A DNA stretch of 64,000 nt from Chlorohelix sp037138995. Its GTDB lineage: Bacteria; Chloroflexota; Chloroflexia; Chloroheliales; Chloroheliaceae. The stretch spans positions 1-64,000 of the forward strand of contig NZ_JBAXHI010000025.1 of NCBI RefSeq assembly GCF_037138995.1, given 5' to 3'. Under the pieces are notes generated by a model that did not search any database, was not told the origin of the DNA, and saw only the letters and a program-made list of their open reading frames with translations. Position 1 is the first letter of the stretch; every line of letters begins with the position of its first letter. The translations under genes and the position numbers were made by a program. Below, in pieces: positions 8,440 to 17,488 of the stretch.

Positions 8440-10257
8440 ATGGATATACAGGTGCCTTCAAACATTTATGTCGGTAGAAATACAGTGCGTGTACACTTGG
8501 CGGATTTTCTCCAAATAGCCGCCGATCGTAATATCTTTTCCTCTGATGAGCAAATATTGGCTGTTTTTGATTGCATAATCTTGGATGATGCAGGCGCACG
8601 CTTGGGAGGTTTTACCCTGCATGATTACGCAATTTTGACCAATCAGAATCTTATTACGTGGGCGCGTGGGCGATCCAAAGATACAATTGATAAATGTATT
8701 TGGTCCAATATTACTATCGAAAGGTTCGGCAGGCGTAACCCGCTTGAAGGCGTAATAAAGTTCGCTTATCGTGTTCCCGTAACCGGAAGCAAACGCCGCA
8801 TCTCGCTACGCGCCAAAGATGATAGCGCCAACAGCCCAAAAGTAGTGGCGAAAGATGAAAACGAGCCAATCGGAAACACAATAAACATTTTCCTAGATTT
8901 GATACCACTTGAGGATGTGCAAATCTGCCAGAAGATGATGAACTATTTTATTGCGAGTAAACCTGAGCAGGTCGCAACCGAGTTTTTTACCCTTTTTAAG
9001 GCTGAGTTAGATGAATCTACGGCACGCCTAGTTACTGTTCCCGCTACAATGCGCCCACTCTATGTACGACAGCCTAACGGCGTTTACATTGAGAAAGGTG
9101 AGCTTGAAGAAGAACGCTTGCTACGTAGCATGGAAACGCGGCAAACGCCCCCGCCAAGCCCCTATCAGGGTGTCACTACTCTGAAGCGCGGTTATGCTTC
9201 TCCTTATCAACTAAGAAATAATAATCAGAATGATTCTTCCGGCTTCAAGTCGAGCAACACGGGAAGCTACACCGGAAGGAGCAAACTGGATGCCTACGAG
9301 CAAGGCAACTACAGCAAGCCGACTGAACAGAAAAATAAACCAATACCCGAACCTGCCAAATTGGTCTATAAGCCTGTGCCTGCCGAACCAGTGTATAAGC
9401 CTAAACCAGAACCAACCTATAAACCTAGACCTGTGGATAAACCGGCGGTTCAGTCACCCTATCAGAATCAGAGTAATCTTATCCCGCCCGATTCTGAACA
9501 ACCAACTGCACCCGGTGAGGGCGCAAATGTCGCTACCCCATCCTCTGCGACTATCAGGGATGTTCCGAGCATGTACAGCATCAGCCGCCTAGCGCATGGT
9601 TTATTCGAAGGACGGCAGAGTTTTGGCAAAAGCGTTGCAGATGTTAGTGAGACTGCTGCAATTCTTACCAGCATTCCCGGTTTGTTATCAAATGATGAAT
9701 CCACAAAGCATTCTGCGCTGATGAAGCTGCGGGTAATCTTTGAAGGCGGCTATCTGGATAAAAACCCCTTGCTTGGCAAAGCGCTTATGCCGTTGATGCA
9801 GCCTCTTCTTAGCCGTTATATTCCAATGGGTATGATGGGAGGCAAGGCTTCAGCAGAACCGCCTCAAAAACGTAATCGGCTTACTATCCGGGGAACTGGT
9901 GAAGGTGAAAGAAGCGATTCTGAAGCTCGCCCTAATGTGCCTTTCAAAAATCGGCAGACCGATTATATTTCGATAAGTAATTACGTAGAACCCAATAACT
10001 CATTAATTGACGAGTTGCCATCAATGGGTGAAATTGTAGGAACGGATGCACTGGAAAATATTCCGGCAGTTCCTATCGAAATGCCCGTATCTGAACAACC
10101 AAAGCGTGTAAAGTTAGTCAAGGAAGTTCCCGTTTCTACCGAACCTGAAGTAGTTCCAGAACGTACAATTGTGGAAATTCAGATTCCTGAGTTAGAATTA
10201 CCGCCTGAGCTTGCGAATCCTGCACAACCTAAACGCATTAAATTAGGCAAAAAGTAA
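8440..10257 (+). CDS. Large protein with N-terminal PH-like region and proline-rich linker, function unknown
   Basis: 605 aa from the ATG at 8440, preferred over the GTG at 8434 because GAGG at 8431-8434 is then properly spaced. Residues about 25-190 look like a bacterial PH-type beta domain (LTNQNLITWARG is typical of the strand that reads as ...it..rli...). Residues about 230-350 are rich in P, Y, K and Q with repeated YKP units. Residues about 370-450 form a helical region with SRLAHGLFEG, and the tail carries acidic PE-rich segments and two PKRxKL-type repeats. No signal peptide or transmembrane helix. The function is not recognised. It is monocistronic, bounded by a promoter and a terminator. 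Confidence 0.6.
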   Translation: MDIQVPSNIYVGRNTVRVHLADFLQIAADRNIFSSDEQILAVFDCIILDDAGARLGGFTLHDYAILTNQNLITWARGRSKDTIDKCIWSNITIERFGRRNPLEGVIKFAYRVPVTGSKRRISLRAKDDSANSPKVVAKDENEPIGNTINIFLDLIPLEDVQICQKMMNYFIASKPEQVATEFFTLFKAELDESTARLVTVPATMRPLYVRQPNGVYIEKGELEEERLLRSMETRQTPPPSPYQGVTTLKRGYASPYQLRNNNQNDSSGFKSSNTGSYTGRSKLDAYEQGNYSKPTEQKNKPIPEPAKLVYKPVPAEPVYKPKPEPTYKPRPVDKPAVQSPYQNQSNLIPPDSEQPTAPGEGANVATPSSATIRDVPSMYSISRLAHGLFEGRQSFGKSVADVSETAAILTSIPGLLSNDESTKHSALMKLRVIFEGGYLDKNPLLGKALMPLMQPLLSRYIPMGMMGGKASAEPPQKRNRLTIRGTGEGERSDSEARPNVPFKNRQTDYISISNYVEPNNSLIDELPSMGEIVGTDALENIPAVPIEMPVSEQPKRVKLVKEVPVSTEPEVVPERTIVEIQIPELELPPELANPAQPKRIKLGKK

Positions 10258-10282
10258 GCTGTTGGCGTAGCTTATTGAAATT

Positions 10283-10316
10283 AAATCCGGCTCGTTTTTC
10301 GATGAGTCGGATTTTT
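10283..10316. terminator. Intrinsic terminator between convergent genes
   Basis: AAATCCGGCTC pairs with GAGTCGGATTT (one G-T) and is followed by a T run at 10311-10316. It lies between the gene ending at 10257 and the minus-strand urtE ending at 10334, and can serve both directions. Confidence 0.75.
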
Positions 10317-10333
10317 GTTGCTCAAGCGCTCGC

Positions 10334-11038
10334 TCAAATACCTAGATATTCCCGCTGCAAATCCCGGTCGTGCAGAATCTCCGTAGCGGAAATTTCGCGC
10401 CTAACTTGCCCCTTATCCACTAGAATTGCGCGTTCCGCCAGATTTGCCGCGAAATCCAAGTTTTGTTCTACCAACAAAACCGTTATTTTTTTCTCCGTAT
10501 TAATCCGCCGAATAATCTCTGCTATCTGCTCTATAATAGAAGGTTGCACTCCTTCGGTTGGCTCATCCAGCAGTAATAGTTTGGGATTTGTTAGCAAGGC
10601 GCGTGCCAACGCTAGAATTTGTTGCTGTCCACCGCTCAGGCTTCCGCCCCGCAAATTGCGCTTTTCCGCCAGCCCCGGAAATTCACTAAAAATCTCTTCC
10701 AGTTTCAAGTTCAGGTCGAGTTGACGAGAAGCATAACCCGCCACCTTGAGGTTTTCCAGCACAGTCAGATTGGGGAAAATTTCACGTCCTTGTGGTACAT
10801 AGGCTATACCCATTCGGGCGCGTTCATGCGCTGGTTTGTGCGAGATGTCTTTATCGTCAAATGTTATAGAGCCGGATTGTAGCGGAAGTGTACCGGCGAT
10901 TGTCCGAAGCAAAGTAGATTTGCCTACGCCATTGCGCCCCATCGCCGCTATAATTTCCCCACTTTTTATCGCAAGGTTGAACCCGGTTAGCACAGTGGTG
11001 CGTTTGTAACCGGCGGCAAGGTTACTTAACTTCAACAT
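10334..11038 (-). CDS. urtE: Urea/short-chain amide-type ABC transporter ATPase (UrtE-like)
   Basis: 234 aa from the ATG at 11038 (MLKLSNLAAGY); the longer open frame upstream overlaps the preceding gene. Walker A is GRNGVGKST (about 34-42), the Q-loop region is YVPQGREIFPNLTVLENL, the signature is LSGGQQQ, and Walker B is LLLLDEPTEGVQPSII. EPTEG(I/V)QPSII is characteristic of UrtE. It powers the importer with the UrtD-type domain. The start overlaps the end of the urtCD fusion by 17 nt, so translation is coupled. It is the last gene of the operon and ends before the terminator at 10283. Confidence 0.88.
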   Translation of the reverse strand: MLKLSNLAAGYKRTTVLTGFNLAIKSGEIIAAMGRNGVGKSTLLRTIAGTLPLQSGSITFDDKDISHKPAHERARMGIAYVPQGREIFPNLTVLENLKVAGYASRQLDLNLKLEEIFSEFPGLAEKRNLRGGSLSGGQQQILALARALLTNPKLLLLDEPTEGVQPSIIEQIAEIIRRINTEKKITVLLVEQNLDFAANLAERAILVDKGQVRREISATEILHDRDLQREYLGI

Positions 11039-12836
11039 TGCGGTATCTCCCCAGATAAATGTTTTGCAAATCCTCGTTCTGACGCAATTCTTCAAGGCGA
11101 CCCTTCGCAAAGATTTGCCCTTGGTGAAAGACAGTAACAGGCGCATCCAGCAAGCGCACAAATTCCATGTCATGCTCAACCACAATCACGCTCGCCTGTT
11201 TCCCAAGTTCCCTGACCAGTTCGGCGGTGCGGGCGGTTTCTTCGCGGGTCATCCCGGCAGTAGGCTCATCCAGCATAATAACAGAAGGTTCTTGCGCCAA
11301 CACCATCCCGATTTCCAGCCATTGTTGCTGTCCGTGCGCCAACGTTCCGGCTTGTTCATCCGCATACTGCAACAGACCAAACCGCTCTAACAACTGTCCG
11401 GCTTGCTGCTCCGCCCAAAGTGAATTGCGACTAATGGCGTAAGCTGCCAACCACATGTTTTCAAATACGCTCAACTCGGTAAAAATGCTAACCACCTGTA
11501 GCTTTATACCCATCCCTTGTTGTACTCGCCGAAAGATTGGCATGCGGTTCAGCGGTTTTCCGGCAAATAACGCTTGCCCGGATGTGGGTTTGTAACGACC
11601 TATCAGCAGGTTAAAATAGGTGCTTTTCCCCGCCCCGTTAGGACCAATCAGGCAATATACACCGGAAGAGTCAAAGGTGAGGCTGGCGTTTGCCACTGCC
11701 ACCAACCCGCCAAAGGTCTTACGCAATTCCACCGTTTCCAGCCTACCGCTATTTTTTCGAAAAGCGCTCGCGGTTGGTATGGTCTTACTTAAAAATTTTT
11801 CTTCAAGCAAGGGGCTTAAGCCCCTTGTCTCTATTTTTCCACCCCGAATTTGGATTCTTTTTAGCAAAGTGGCAAGGGCTGGCGCTATTCCGGTTGGTAA
11901 TAGCAGCACAATAAGAATCATTACCAAACCCAGCACAATTGGGGTTGCCTCTGTGCCTCCCTTGCTGAGATTGGTAGATAATCCCTCCACCAGAATTGCC
12001 CCCGCGAAAGCCCCTGAAAGCGAGGCACGCCCTCCCACCAACACATATATAACCGCCAACGAAGCTTGAGAAAGGCTAAAAACGGTAGGGCTTATAAACT
12101 GACCCCACGCAGCGTAGAAGCCTCCCGCTAATCCGGCAATTCCACCCCCCAACATATAAAGCAGCAATTTATAACGGCGGGTATCATAACCGAGCAATTG
12201 GGTACGCAACTCGTTGGTACGAAGTCCGGCAATCACTCTGCCAAAAGGTCGCCGCAACAGAAAGCGCACCACAAAAGCGATTGCCGCCGCTATGATAATA
12301 GTAACCAGCAAAAGGTCACGCTGACTTAAGAAAGAGTTGAAAAGGGTTAACGGTGGCACATTGGTCATACCGTTAAAACCGCCGAGATAAGCGATGCCGA
12401 TAGCGTATTGCCGCCCGGAGGTACTGAGCATAAAAGTATAAAGTACCAACGTAGTTGCCAGCGTTATAACCGCTATATAAACATCGCCGACATTGCCGTA
12501 AAACATAAAAAAGCCTTGGGCTGCTGCAAATAGGGCAGCCAGCAAACCCGCTGCCACCAACGCGCTCAGGCTCTCTCCGGTTGTATGTATCAGGTTTACG
12601 CCCACTACCCCGTAAGCATAGCCGCCTATTCCAAAAAAGGCGACTTGCCCCAGACTAAAAATACCGCCCTTGCCCCATACCAGCGTTAGACTCAATGCCA
12701 ACAGCCCATAAATTACCCATACAGTCCATTGGGTAGCCTGATAATCTTCGACCAATCCGGTTAAAATAAACGCGACACCCGCAATAACTAGCAACCCTTT
12801 GGCTTCAAAGGGGATTTTCCGCAAGAGAAACTTCAT
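11022..12836 (-). CDS. urtCD: Fused ABC transporter permease and ATPase (UrtC-UrtD)
   Basis: 604 aa from the ATG at 12836 (MKFLLRKIPF). Residues 1-325 are a LivM/UrtC-type permease with many membrane helices and a GGRASLSGAFAGA loop. Residues 326-355 are a linker. Residues 356-604 are the ATPase: Walker A GPNGAGKST, signature LAHGQQQWLEIG (the UrtD variant of LSGGQ), Walker B VIMLDEPTAGMT, and H-loop VEHDMEFV. UrtC and UrtD are usually separate genes. Part of the linker is encoded by a perfect 20 bp palindrome. The start forms an ATGA overlap with urtB. The longer frame upstream of 12836 is only the shadow of urtB. Confidence 0.88.
   Translation of the reverse strand: MKFLLRKIPFEAKGLLVIAGVAFILTGLVEDYQATQWTVWVIYGLLALSLTLVWGKGGIFSLGQVAFFGIGGYAYGVVGVNLIHTTGESLSALVAAGLLAALFAAAQGFFMFYGNVGDVYIAVITLATTLVLYTFMLSTSGRQYAIGIAYLGGFNGMTNVPPLTLFNSFLSQRDLLLVTIIIAAAIAFVVRFLLRRPFGRVIAGLRTNELRTQLLGYDTRRYKLLLYMLGGGIAGLAGGFYAAWGQFISPTVFSLSQASLAVIYVLVGGRASLSGAFAGAILVEGLSTNLSKGGTEATPIVLGLVMILIVLLLPTGIAPALATLLKRIQIRGGKIETRGLSPLLEEKFLSKTIPTASAFRKNSGRLETVELRKTFGGLVAVANASLTFDSSGVYCLIGPNGAGKSTYFNLLIGRYKPTSGQALFAGKPLNRMPIFRRVQQGMGIKLQVVSIFTELSVFENMWLAAYAISRNSLWAEQQAGQLLERFGLLQYADEQAGTLAHGQQQWLEIGMVLAQEPSVIMLDEPTAGMTREETARTAELVRELGKQASVIVVEHDMEFVRLLDAPVTVFHQGQIFAKGRLEELRQNEDLQNIYLGRYRNVEVK
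11808..11827. repeat. Perfect 20 bp palindrome inside the urtCD linker
   Basis: CAAGGGGCTT followed by its exact complement AAGCCCCTTG. It lies in frame and encodes part of the permease-ATPase linker (RGLSPLLE). The arm matches the intergenic hairpin at 5619-5639, which suggests a dispersed element that landed at the gene junction. Confidence 0.7.
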
Positions 12837-13699
12837 AATTGCTTGCCCCAGCGTCCTGAAAGCCCGGTTGGCAAAAAGCGAATCAGCACAATGGCAAAGA
12901 TGAGTAGCGCGGCTTGCCCGATAAAAGGGGTTGAGACATACGAGGCGGTGTATTCCACCGTGCCGAGCAAACCCGATGCTGCGGTAGTTCCGGTCAAAAC
13001 TCCGGGACCGGCAATGATGACGTTCATAAAGGCGCGTCCGATGTATGCCTGTCCCATTCCCGGCACGACTCCAGTAATCGGTGCGAGTAATGCGCCCCCC
13101 GCCCCTGCTAGCGCCGAACCGAAGGCGAAGGTTAGCGCATTCAAGCGTCGGGTGTTGATGCCCAACGACATAGCCATTTCCGGCAATTGCATCGCAGCCC
13201 TCGCCAGCAGCCCATAGCGGGTGCGTTTGAATACCCAGAAAACAACGCTTATCAGCAATAACGCCGCGAGTATCAATACCACTGAATACCACGAAACCGA
13301 ATATTGACCAAGGCTGAAATTGCCGAGCGGCGTTGGGATTCCTTGAGTGGTAGTACCAAAGATAAAAACCACCGCCTGCACCATAATCAGGCTCAAGCCC
13401 CATGTTGCTAGCATCGAGTCTGCCAATCGCCCGTATAAGAACTGGATAAGCAACCGCTCTACCAACAAGCCGAACAGCCCCACCAGTAAGGGCGCAAGCA
13501 GCATCGCCAGCCAAATATTCAGCCCAACACGCACCCCCGCCAACGTAGCGAAAGCCCCTAGCATCAGAAATTCACCATGCGCCAGATTTATAATACCCAT
13601 CATGCCGAATATCACCGCCAGCCCGATGGAGATAAGCAGCAGCAGTGAAATGCTAGTCAGCGCAGTTAATAGCTGATTTAATAACTGGTCAAGATTCAT
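12833..13699 (-). CDS. urtB: Urea/short-chain amide-type ABC transporter permease (UrtB-like)
   Basis: 288 aa. LivH/UrtB-type permease with about eight membrane helices. NLAHGEFLMLGAFA near residue 38 and the late GVLTGTTAASGLLGTVEY loop follow the family pattern. It pairs with the permease half of UrtCD to form the membrane channel. AAGGAT lies seven bases before the ATG. A terminator-like hairpin separates it from the binding protein gene upstream, which would lower its expression relative to urtA. Confidence 0.88.
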   Translation of the reverse strand: MNLDQLLNQLLTALTSISLLLLISIGLAVIFGMMGIINLAHGEFLMLGAFATLAGVRVGLNIWLAMLLAPLLVGLFGLLVERLLIQFLYGRLADSMLATWGLSLIMVQAVVFIFGTTTQGIPTPLGNFSLGQYSVSWYSVVLILAALLLISVVFWVFKRTRYGLLARAAMQLPEMAMSLGINTRRLNALTFAFGSALAGAGGALLAPITGVVPGMGQAYIGRAFMNVIIAGPGVLTGTTAASGLLGTVEYTASYVSTPFIGQAALLIFAIVLIRFLPTGLSGRWGKQL

Positions 13700-13713
13700 C
13701 TAAAAATCCTTAC

Positions 13714-13758
13714 AAAAAAACCGGCAACCCTCTCGCTTATTGTAGCAGGATTGCCGGC
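13714..13758 (-). terminator. Intercistronic terminator between urtA and urtB
   Basis: On the minus strand GCCGGCAATCCT pairs with AGGGTTGCCGGT and is followed at once by a run of seven T (13720-13714). It lies in the 67 bp between urtA and urtB. This arrangement is common where the binding protein must be in excess over the membrane subunits. Confidence 0.8.
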
Positions 13759-13766
13759 TATTCGGG

Positions 13767-15047
13767 TTATTTCTGTCCGGGCGTGAACTGGGTATAGGTT
13801 TCTGGGTTTTTCACCAGATTGCATACTTGCTGTTCAAACGCAGGCGGTACCGCTTTCTGGGTTTCAATCAAGTTGAAGCCCTTTTTGTCGTTAGCGCGAG
13901 CAATTGTTATATCAAAGGTGGCGTGGTGGGTAGCCCCATCCATTTGCACCGTGCCGCGAGGCGCATCCCACGTCAAACCCTTTTCGATTTCTGCCGTTAC
14001 CTTTTCGCGGTCAAGGCTATTAGCTTTTTTGACCGCCTCTGCCCAAATATGCCATGAGTTCCATGTAGCTTCGGCAAGGTCTGTAATATAGGGATAATCC
14101 TTGCCATACTCATCTTGCCACATCTTTACAAATTTCTGGTTGGTTTGGTTGGTCAACTCCTGAAAATAAGGATAAGCGACCACAATATCTTTGGATTCGG
14201 CGGATGAAAGCACGATTTGTTCATTGCCGACCCCAAAGGTGGAAGAAATAATCTTCATCTTTGCGCCAAGCCCTGCCGCCGCAAACTGGCGATAGAAAGC
14301 AATATGGTTCCCGCCCACTAAAATGGAGAATACGATGTCAGGCTTTGCATCCTGCAATTTGCTGATGATTGAGCCAAACTCGGAAACATCCAAGGGTACA
14401 AAATCAGTACCGATTACCTGACCGCCAAACTGAGCAGCGTATTGCTTCACCCAATCAGTGCTGATTTGACCGAAATTATAGTCAGCCGCCAGCACGTAAA
14501 TTTTCGGACCCACATTCTTGATGCCCCATTGGGTCAGCGGGATAAGCTGTTGGGTAGGTACATTTTCTGTCAGAAAGGTGTTTTTGTCGCAAACGCCCCC
14601 CTCATACTGCACATTGTAGAAATACAGTTGCTTGTTGCGGTCAATAATCGGGCGAATCGCTTCTCGCGCGGCACTGGTAATGCCACCCATCAATACCGCC
14701 ACTTTATCCTGCTGGATAATCTGAGTGGTAAGTTGGGTATATTTCCCGGTGTCCGATTGAGTATCATAGGAAACGAGCTTCAACTTGCGCCCTAACACCC
14801 CACCGTTATTGTTGATGTCCTTGATAGCAAGTTTGGCAGCATCCGCCATCGGTTTGCCATAAATATTCAACGGTCCCGTTTCGTCCAGCAAACTACCTAC
14901 TGCAATATCGCTTTTGTCATCGGTAGTCGCGCTTTTGGTAGAATCGCCACAAGCTGACAATGCCAGATTTGCCAGCAACATGGTTAAAATAAGAAACCTA
15001 GAAGCCGTTTTGACGCGCTTCTCCCTCACCTTCAAGAACCTGAACAT
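13767..15047 (-). CDS. urtA: ABC transporter substrate-binding lipoprotein, urea/amide type (UrtA/FmdD-like)
   Basis: 426 aa. A signal peptide with lipobox LSAC (C about residue 33) is followed by a type I periplasmic binding fold. Hallmarks are GSLLDETGPLNIYGKPMAD, NVQYEGGVCDKNTF and LVGGNHIAFYRQF, which place it with the urea and short-chain amide group rather than Leu/Ile/Val binders. Four urt-like genes follow it. No urease or amidase is in the window, so the substrate is not settled. AGGAGG lies ten bases before the ATG. Transcription probably starts about 210 nt upstream. Confidence 0.85.
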   Translation of the reverse strand: MFRFLKVREKRVKTASRFLILTMLLANLALSACGDSTKSATTDDKSDIAVGSLLDETGPLNIYGKPMADAAKLAIKDINNNGGVLGRKLKLVSYDTQSDTGKYTQLTTQIIQQDKVAVLMGGITSAAREAIRPIIDRNKQLYFYNVQYEGGVCDKNTFLTENVPTQQLIPLTQWGIKNVGPKIYVLAADYNFGQISTDWVKQYAAQFGGQVIGTDFVPLDVSEFGSIISKLQDAKPDIVFSILVGGNHIAFYRQFAAAGLGAKMKIISSTFGVGNEQIVLSSAESKDIVVAYPYFQELTNQTNQKFVKMWQDEYGKDYPYITDLAEATWNSWHIWAEAVKKANSLDREKVTAEIEKGLTWDAPRGTVQMDGATHHATFDITIARANDKKGFNLIETQKAVPPAFEQQVCNLVKNPETYTQFTPGQK

Positions 15048-15417
15048 TAGCTTGTGTCCTCCTCAATGCTTAACGCTTGCGACTGCACCCCTTGCATTGG
15101 CAAACATTTTGACTTAGATTGATAATATCTATAGCAGGTGGGAACTTGCTATGACTACTTAATCCCGCCTACATATAGCGCAATTCACCCTGTAATGTAT
15201 ATATCTGAACCTGTATATAGCCACTGTCAGTTAGTGTATTATTAACAGTAACGCGCCCGTTGATAATAATAGCAGATTAATTAGATAGTGTAAAGTGGAC
15301 AATTATAAAAGATAGGTGTAAATTTTCTCACCTTTTGAAATCTTAATGGTTGTTGAAATATCAATTGATATGGATAATAAGGGGCGAGATAAGAAGGAGG
15401 GATTCGGCTAATTTGAG
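15048..15417 (-). promoter_or_regulatory. urtA promoter and long leader
   Basis: Reading the minus strand: TTTACA (15294-15289), a 17 bp spacer, then TATTAT (15271-15266), both one mismatch from consensus. This gives a leader of about 210 nt before the urtA ATG. The leader contains a small hairpin, ATAGCA/TGCTAT, at 15131-15152. A perfect 14 bp palindrome, ATATCAATTGATAT, lies at 15358-15371, upstream of the promoter. No gene was seen here. Confidence 0.5.
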
Positions 15418-15461
15418 AAGGGCGGTACGCTTGTCTCCTAAAGTGGAAGCGAACCGCCCTT
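15418..15461 (-). terminator. gyrB terminator-like hairpin
   Basis: AAGGGCGGTACGCTT and AAGCGAACCGCCCTT form a 15 bp stem with one mismatch, 12 nt beyond the gyrB stop. The T-run is short. The arm shares GGGCGGTTCG with the repeat at 8144-8190. Confidence 0.6.
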
Positions 15462-15472
15462 AGTTGCTTGCT

Positions 15473-17392
15473 CTAAATATCGAGGTTCTTCACGTACTTG
15501 GCGTGGGTAGTGATGAAGCTCTTGCGGGGCGGCACTTCATCGCCCATCAACATTTGGAACACTTCATCGGCTCCGGCTGCATCAGCAATCGTTACTTGCA
15601 ATAGGGTACGGTTGCGCGGATCCATCGTAGTATCCCACAATTGCTCCGAGTTCATTTCGCCCAAACCTTTGTAACGTTGGATGTTTACCTTGTCCGAATT
15701 AAACCGCTGCATCACAGTATCTTTTTCCGCGTCATTATAAGCGTAAACTACTTGCTTGCTGTGAGCAAGGCGATAAAGCGGCGGCTGCGCGATATAAAGA
15801 TGTCCATTCGAGATTATCTCCTCCATATTGCGGAAGAAGAAAGTTAGCAGCAAAGTACGAATGTGTGCGCCGTCCACATCAGCGTCAGTCATAATGATGA
15901 TGCGGTGGTAACGCAGACGCGCCAGTTCAAATTGGTCACCAATACCAGTACCGAGTGCGGTAATAAGTGACCGAATAGTATCGCTACTGAGCATTCTATC
16001 CATTGCAGCGCGTTCAACATTGAGGATTTTACCGCGCAAGGGTAGAATCGCCTGAAAACGGCGGTCACGTCCCTGCTTGGCGGTACCACCTGCGCTATCC
16101 CCCTCAACTATATACAGTTCGCTGCGAGTGGCATCTTTCTCTGAACAGTCTGCCAGTTTACCGGGAAGGGACAAGCCATCGAAAGCGCCCTTACGCACGA
16201 TATTTTCTTTGATTTTGCTCTGAGCTTCCCGTACACGCTGCGCCAACAAGCATTTATCAATAATGCGCTTGGCATCGGCGGGGTTTTGCTCAAGCCACGC
16301 CTCCAACGCTTCACCTACCACCGCTTCAACAATTGTCTTGACCTCGGCATTGCTCAGCTTAACTTTGGTTTGGCTCTGGAATTGGGGGTTGGACAGCTTC
16401 ACACTGACGATAGCGCACAAGCCCTGACGGATGTCATCTCCGGTAAAATTATCATCTTTTTCTTTAAGTCCGCCGCTCTTACGCGCATAGTTATTGATAG
16501 TGCGGGTCAAAGCGGTGCGGAAACCGGTGAGATGAGTACCACCATCCACGTTATTGATGTTGTTGGCGAAGGCAAAAACCGATTCGTTATAGCCATCGTT
16601 GTATTGCATCGCCACTTCTACTTTGGTATTGTCAACAGTTTTATCTACATAGAAGGCACGCTGCTGGATTACCCCACGTTTGCGGTTCAGTTGTCGTACA
16701 AAAGAAACGATGCCACCCTCGAAATAGAAGGTTTGCTCCTGATCGCTGCGCTCATCCACCACCCGTATTTTGAGGGCTTTGGTGAGAAAGGCGGTTTCAC
16801 GGAAACGCTGCGCCAATGTTTCGTAGTTATAAACTGTGCCTTCAGTAAAGATGCTGTCGTCTGCTTTGAAGATAACGGTTGTACCACAGCCGTTGGTCGG
16901 GTCTTCAGTTACTTTCATATCGAAAGTGATGCGCCCTTGTTCATACTCCTGATAAAAGAGTTTACCATCGCGGCGCACTTCCACCCGCATCCATGTACTG
17001 AGTGCGTTTACTACGCTTGCGCCCACGCCGTGCAAACCACCTGATACCTTGTAACCGCCATCTCCGAACTTACCGCCGGCGCGTAGTTTAGTCATAACTA
17101 CTTCCATCGCGGGGCGACCTTCGCCGGTGTGCATGTCGGTAGGGATACCACGCCCGTTATCATTGACGGTTATTTTATTATCAGGATGAATAAGCACTTC
17201 GATATAATCTGCGCCGCCGTTCATGGCTTCGTCAACGCTATTGTCGAAAATTTCATAGACGAGATGGTGAAGACCGTACAAATCGGGGCTACCAATGTAC
17301 ATACTAGGTCTGGCGCGTACATGCTCAATATCATCCATCACTTTGATGCTTTGCGCCGAATAGTTCTGTATCTCTTCTATATCTTTAGCCAC
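15473..17392 (-). CDS. gyrB: DNA gyrase subunit B
   Basis: 639 aa from the GTG at 17392. This start is chosen because GGGAGG sits nine bases upstream, inside the reading frame of an earlier GTG at 17416. The GHKL ATPase has NSVDEA and GRGIPTDMH, and GLHGVGASVVNAL follows. The transducer follows with GTHLTGFRTALTR. The TOPRIM domain has EGDSAGG, PLRGKILNVE and the Mg-binding DADVDGAHIRTLLLTF. The C-terminal IQRYKGLGEMN motif is present. With GyrA (not in this window) it introduces negative supercoils. No large insert of the E. coli type is present. Confidence 0.97.
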   Translation of the reverse strand: MAKDIEEIQNYSAQSIKVMDDIEHVRARPSMYIGSPDLYGLHHLVYEIFDNSVDEAMNGGADYIEVLIHPDNKITVNDNGRGIPTDMHTGEGRPAMEVVMTKLRAGGKFGDGGYKVSGGLHGVGASVVNALSTWMRVEVRRDGKLFYQEYEQGRITFDMKVTEDPTNGCGTTVIFKADDSIFTEGTVYNYETLAQRFRETAFLTKALKIRVVDERSDQEQTFYFEGGIVSFVRQLNRKRGVIQQRAFYVDKTVDNTKVEVAMQYNDGYNESVFAFANNINNVDGGTHLTGFRTALTRTINNYARKSGGLKEKDDNFTGDDIRQGLCAIVSVKLSNPQFQSQTKVKLSNAEVKTIVEAVVGEALEAWLEQNPADAKRIIDKCLLAQRVREAQSKIKENIVRKGAFDGLSLPGKLADCSEKDATRSELYIVEGDSAGGTAKQGRDRRFQAILPLRGKILNVERAAMDRMLSSDTIRSLITALGTGIGDQFELARLRYHRIIIMTDADVDGAHIRTLLLTFFFRNMEEIISNGHLYIAQPPLYRLAHSKQVVYAYNDAEKDTVMQRFNSDKVNIQRYKGLGEMNSEQLWDTTMDPRNRTLLQVTIADAAGADEVFQMLMGDEVPPRKSFITTHAKYVKNLDI

Positions 17393-17488
17393 CGAATACG
17401 ACCTCCCTAAATGCACCTAGATTATGCGACATATATCTTAACCCATCTATTATAACATAAAACTTAATAATTTGTTCGTATTTTGAGG

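Noticed and set aside
12837..13514. Open frame joining upstream of urtCD to make an 830-residue protein
   Set aside because: The added N-terminal part is the shadow of urtB in another frame and has no membrane pattern; the ATG at 12836, overlapping the urtB stop, fits the family start.
13767..15047. Branched-chain amino acid binding protein (LivK)
   Set aside because: The fold is shared, but NVQYEGG and LVGGNHIAFYRQF and the UrtE-type EPTEGVQPSII point to the urea/amide group. The exact substrate remains open.
16286..17044. 252-codon open frame antisense to gyrB
   Set aside because: It is a shadow of gyrB with no domain and no start signal.
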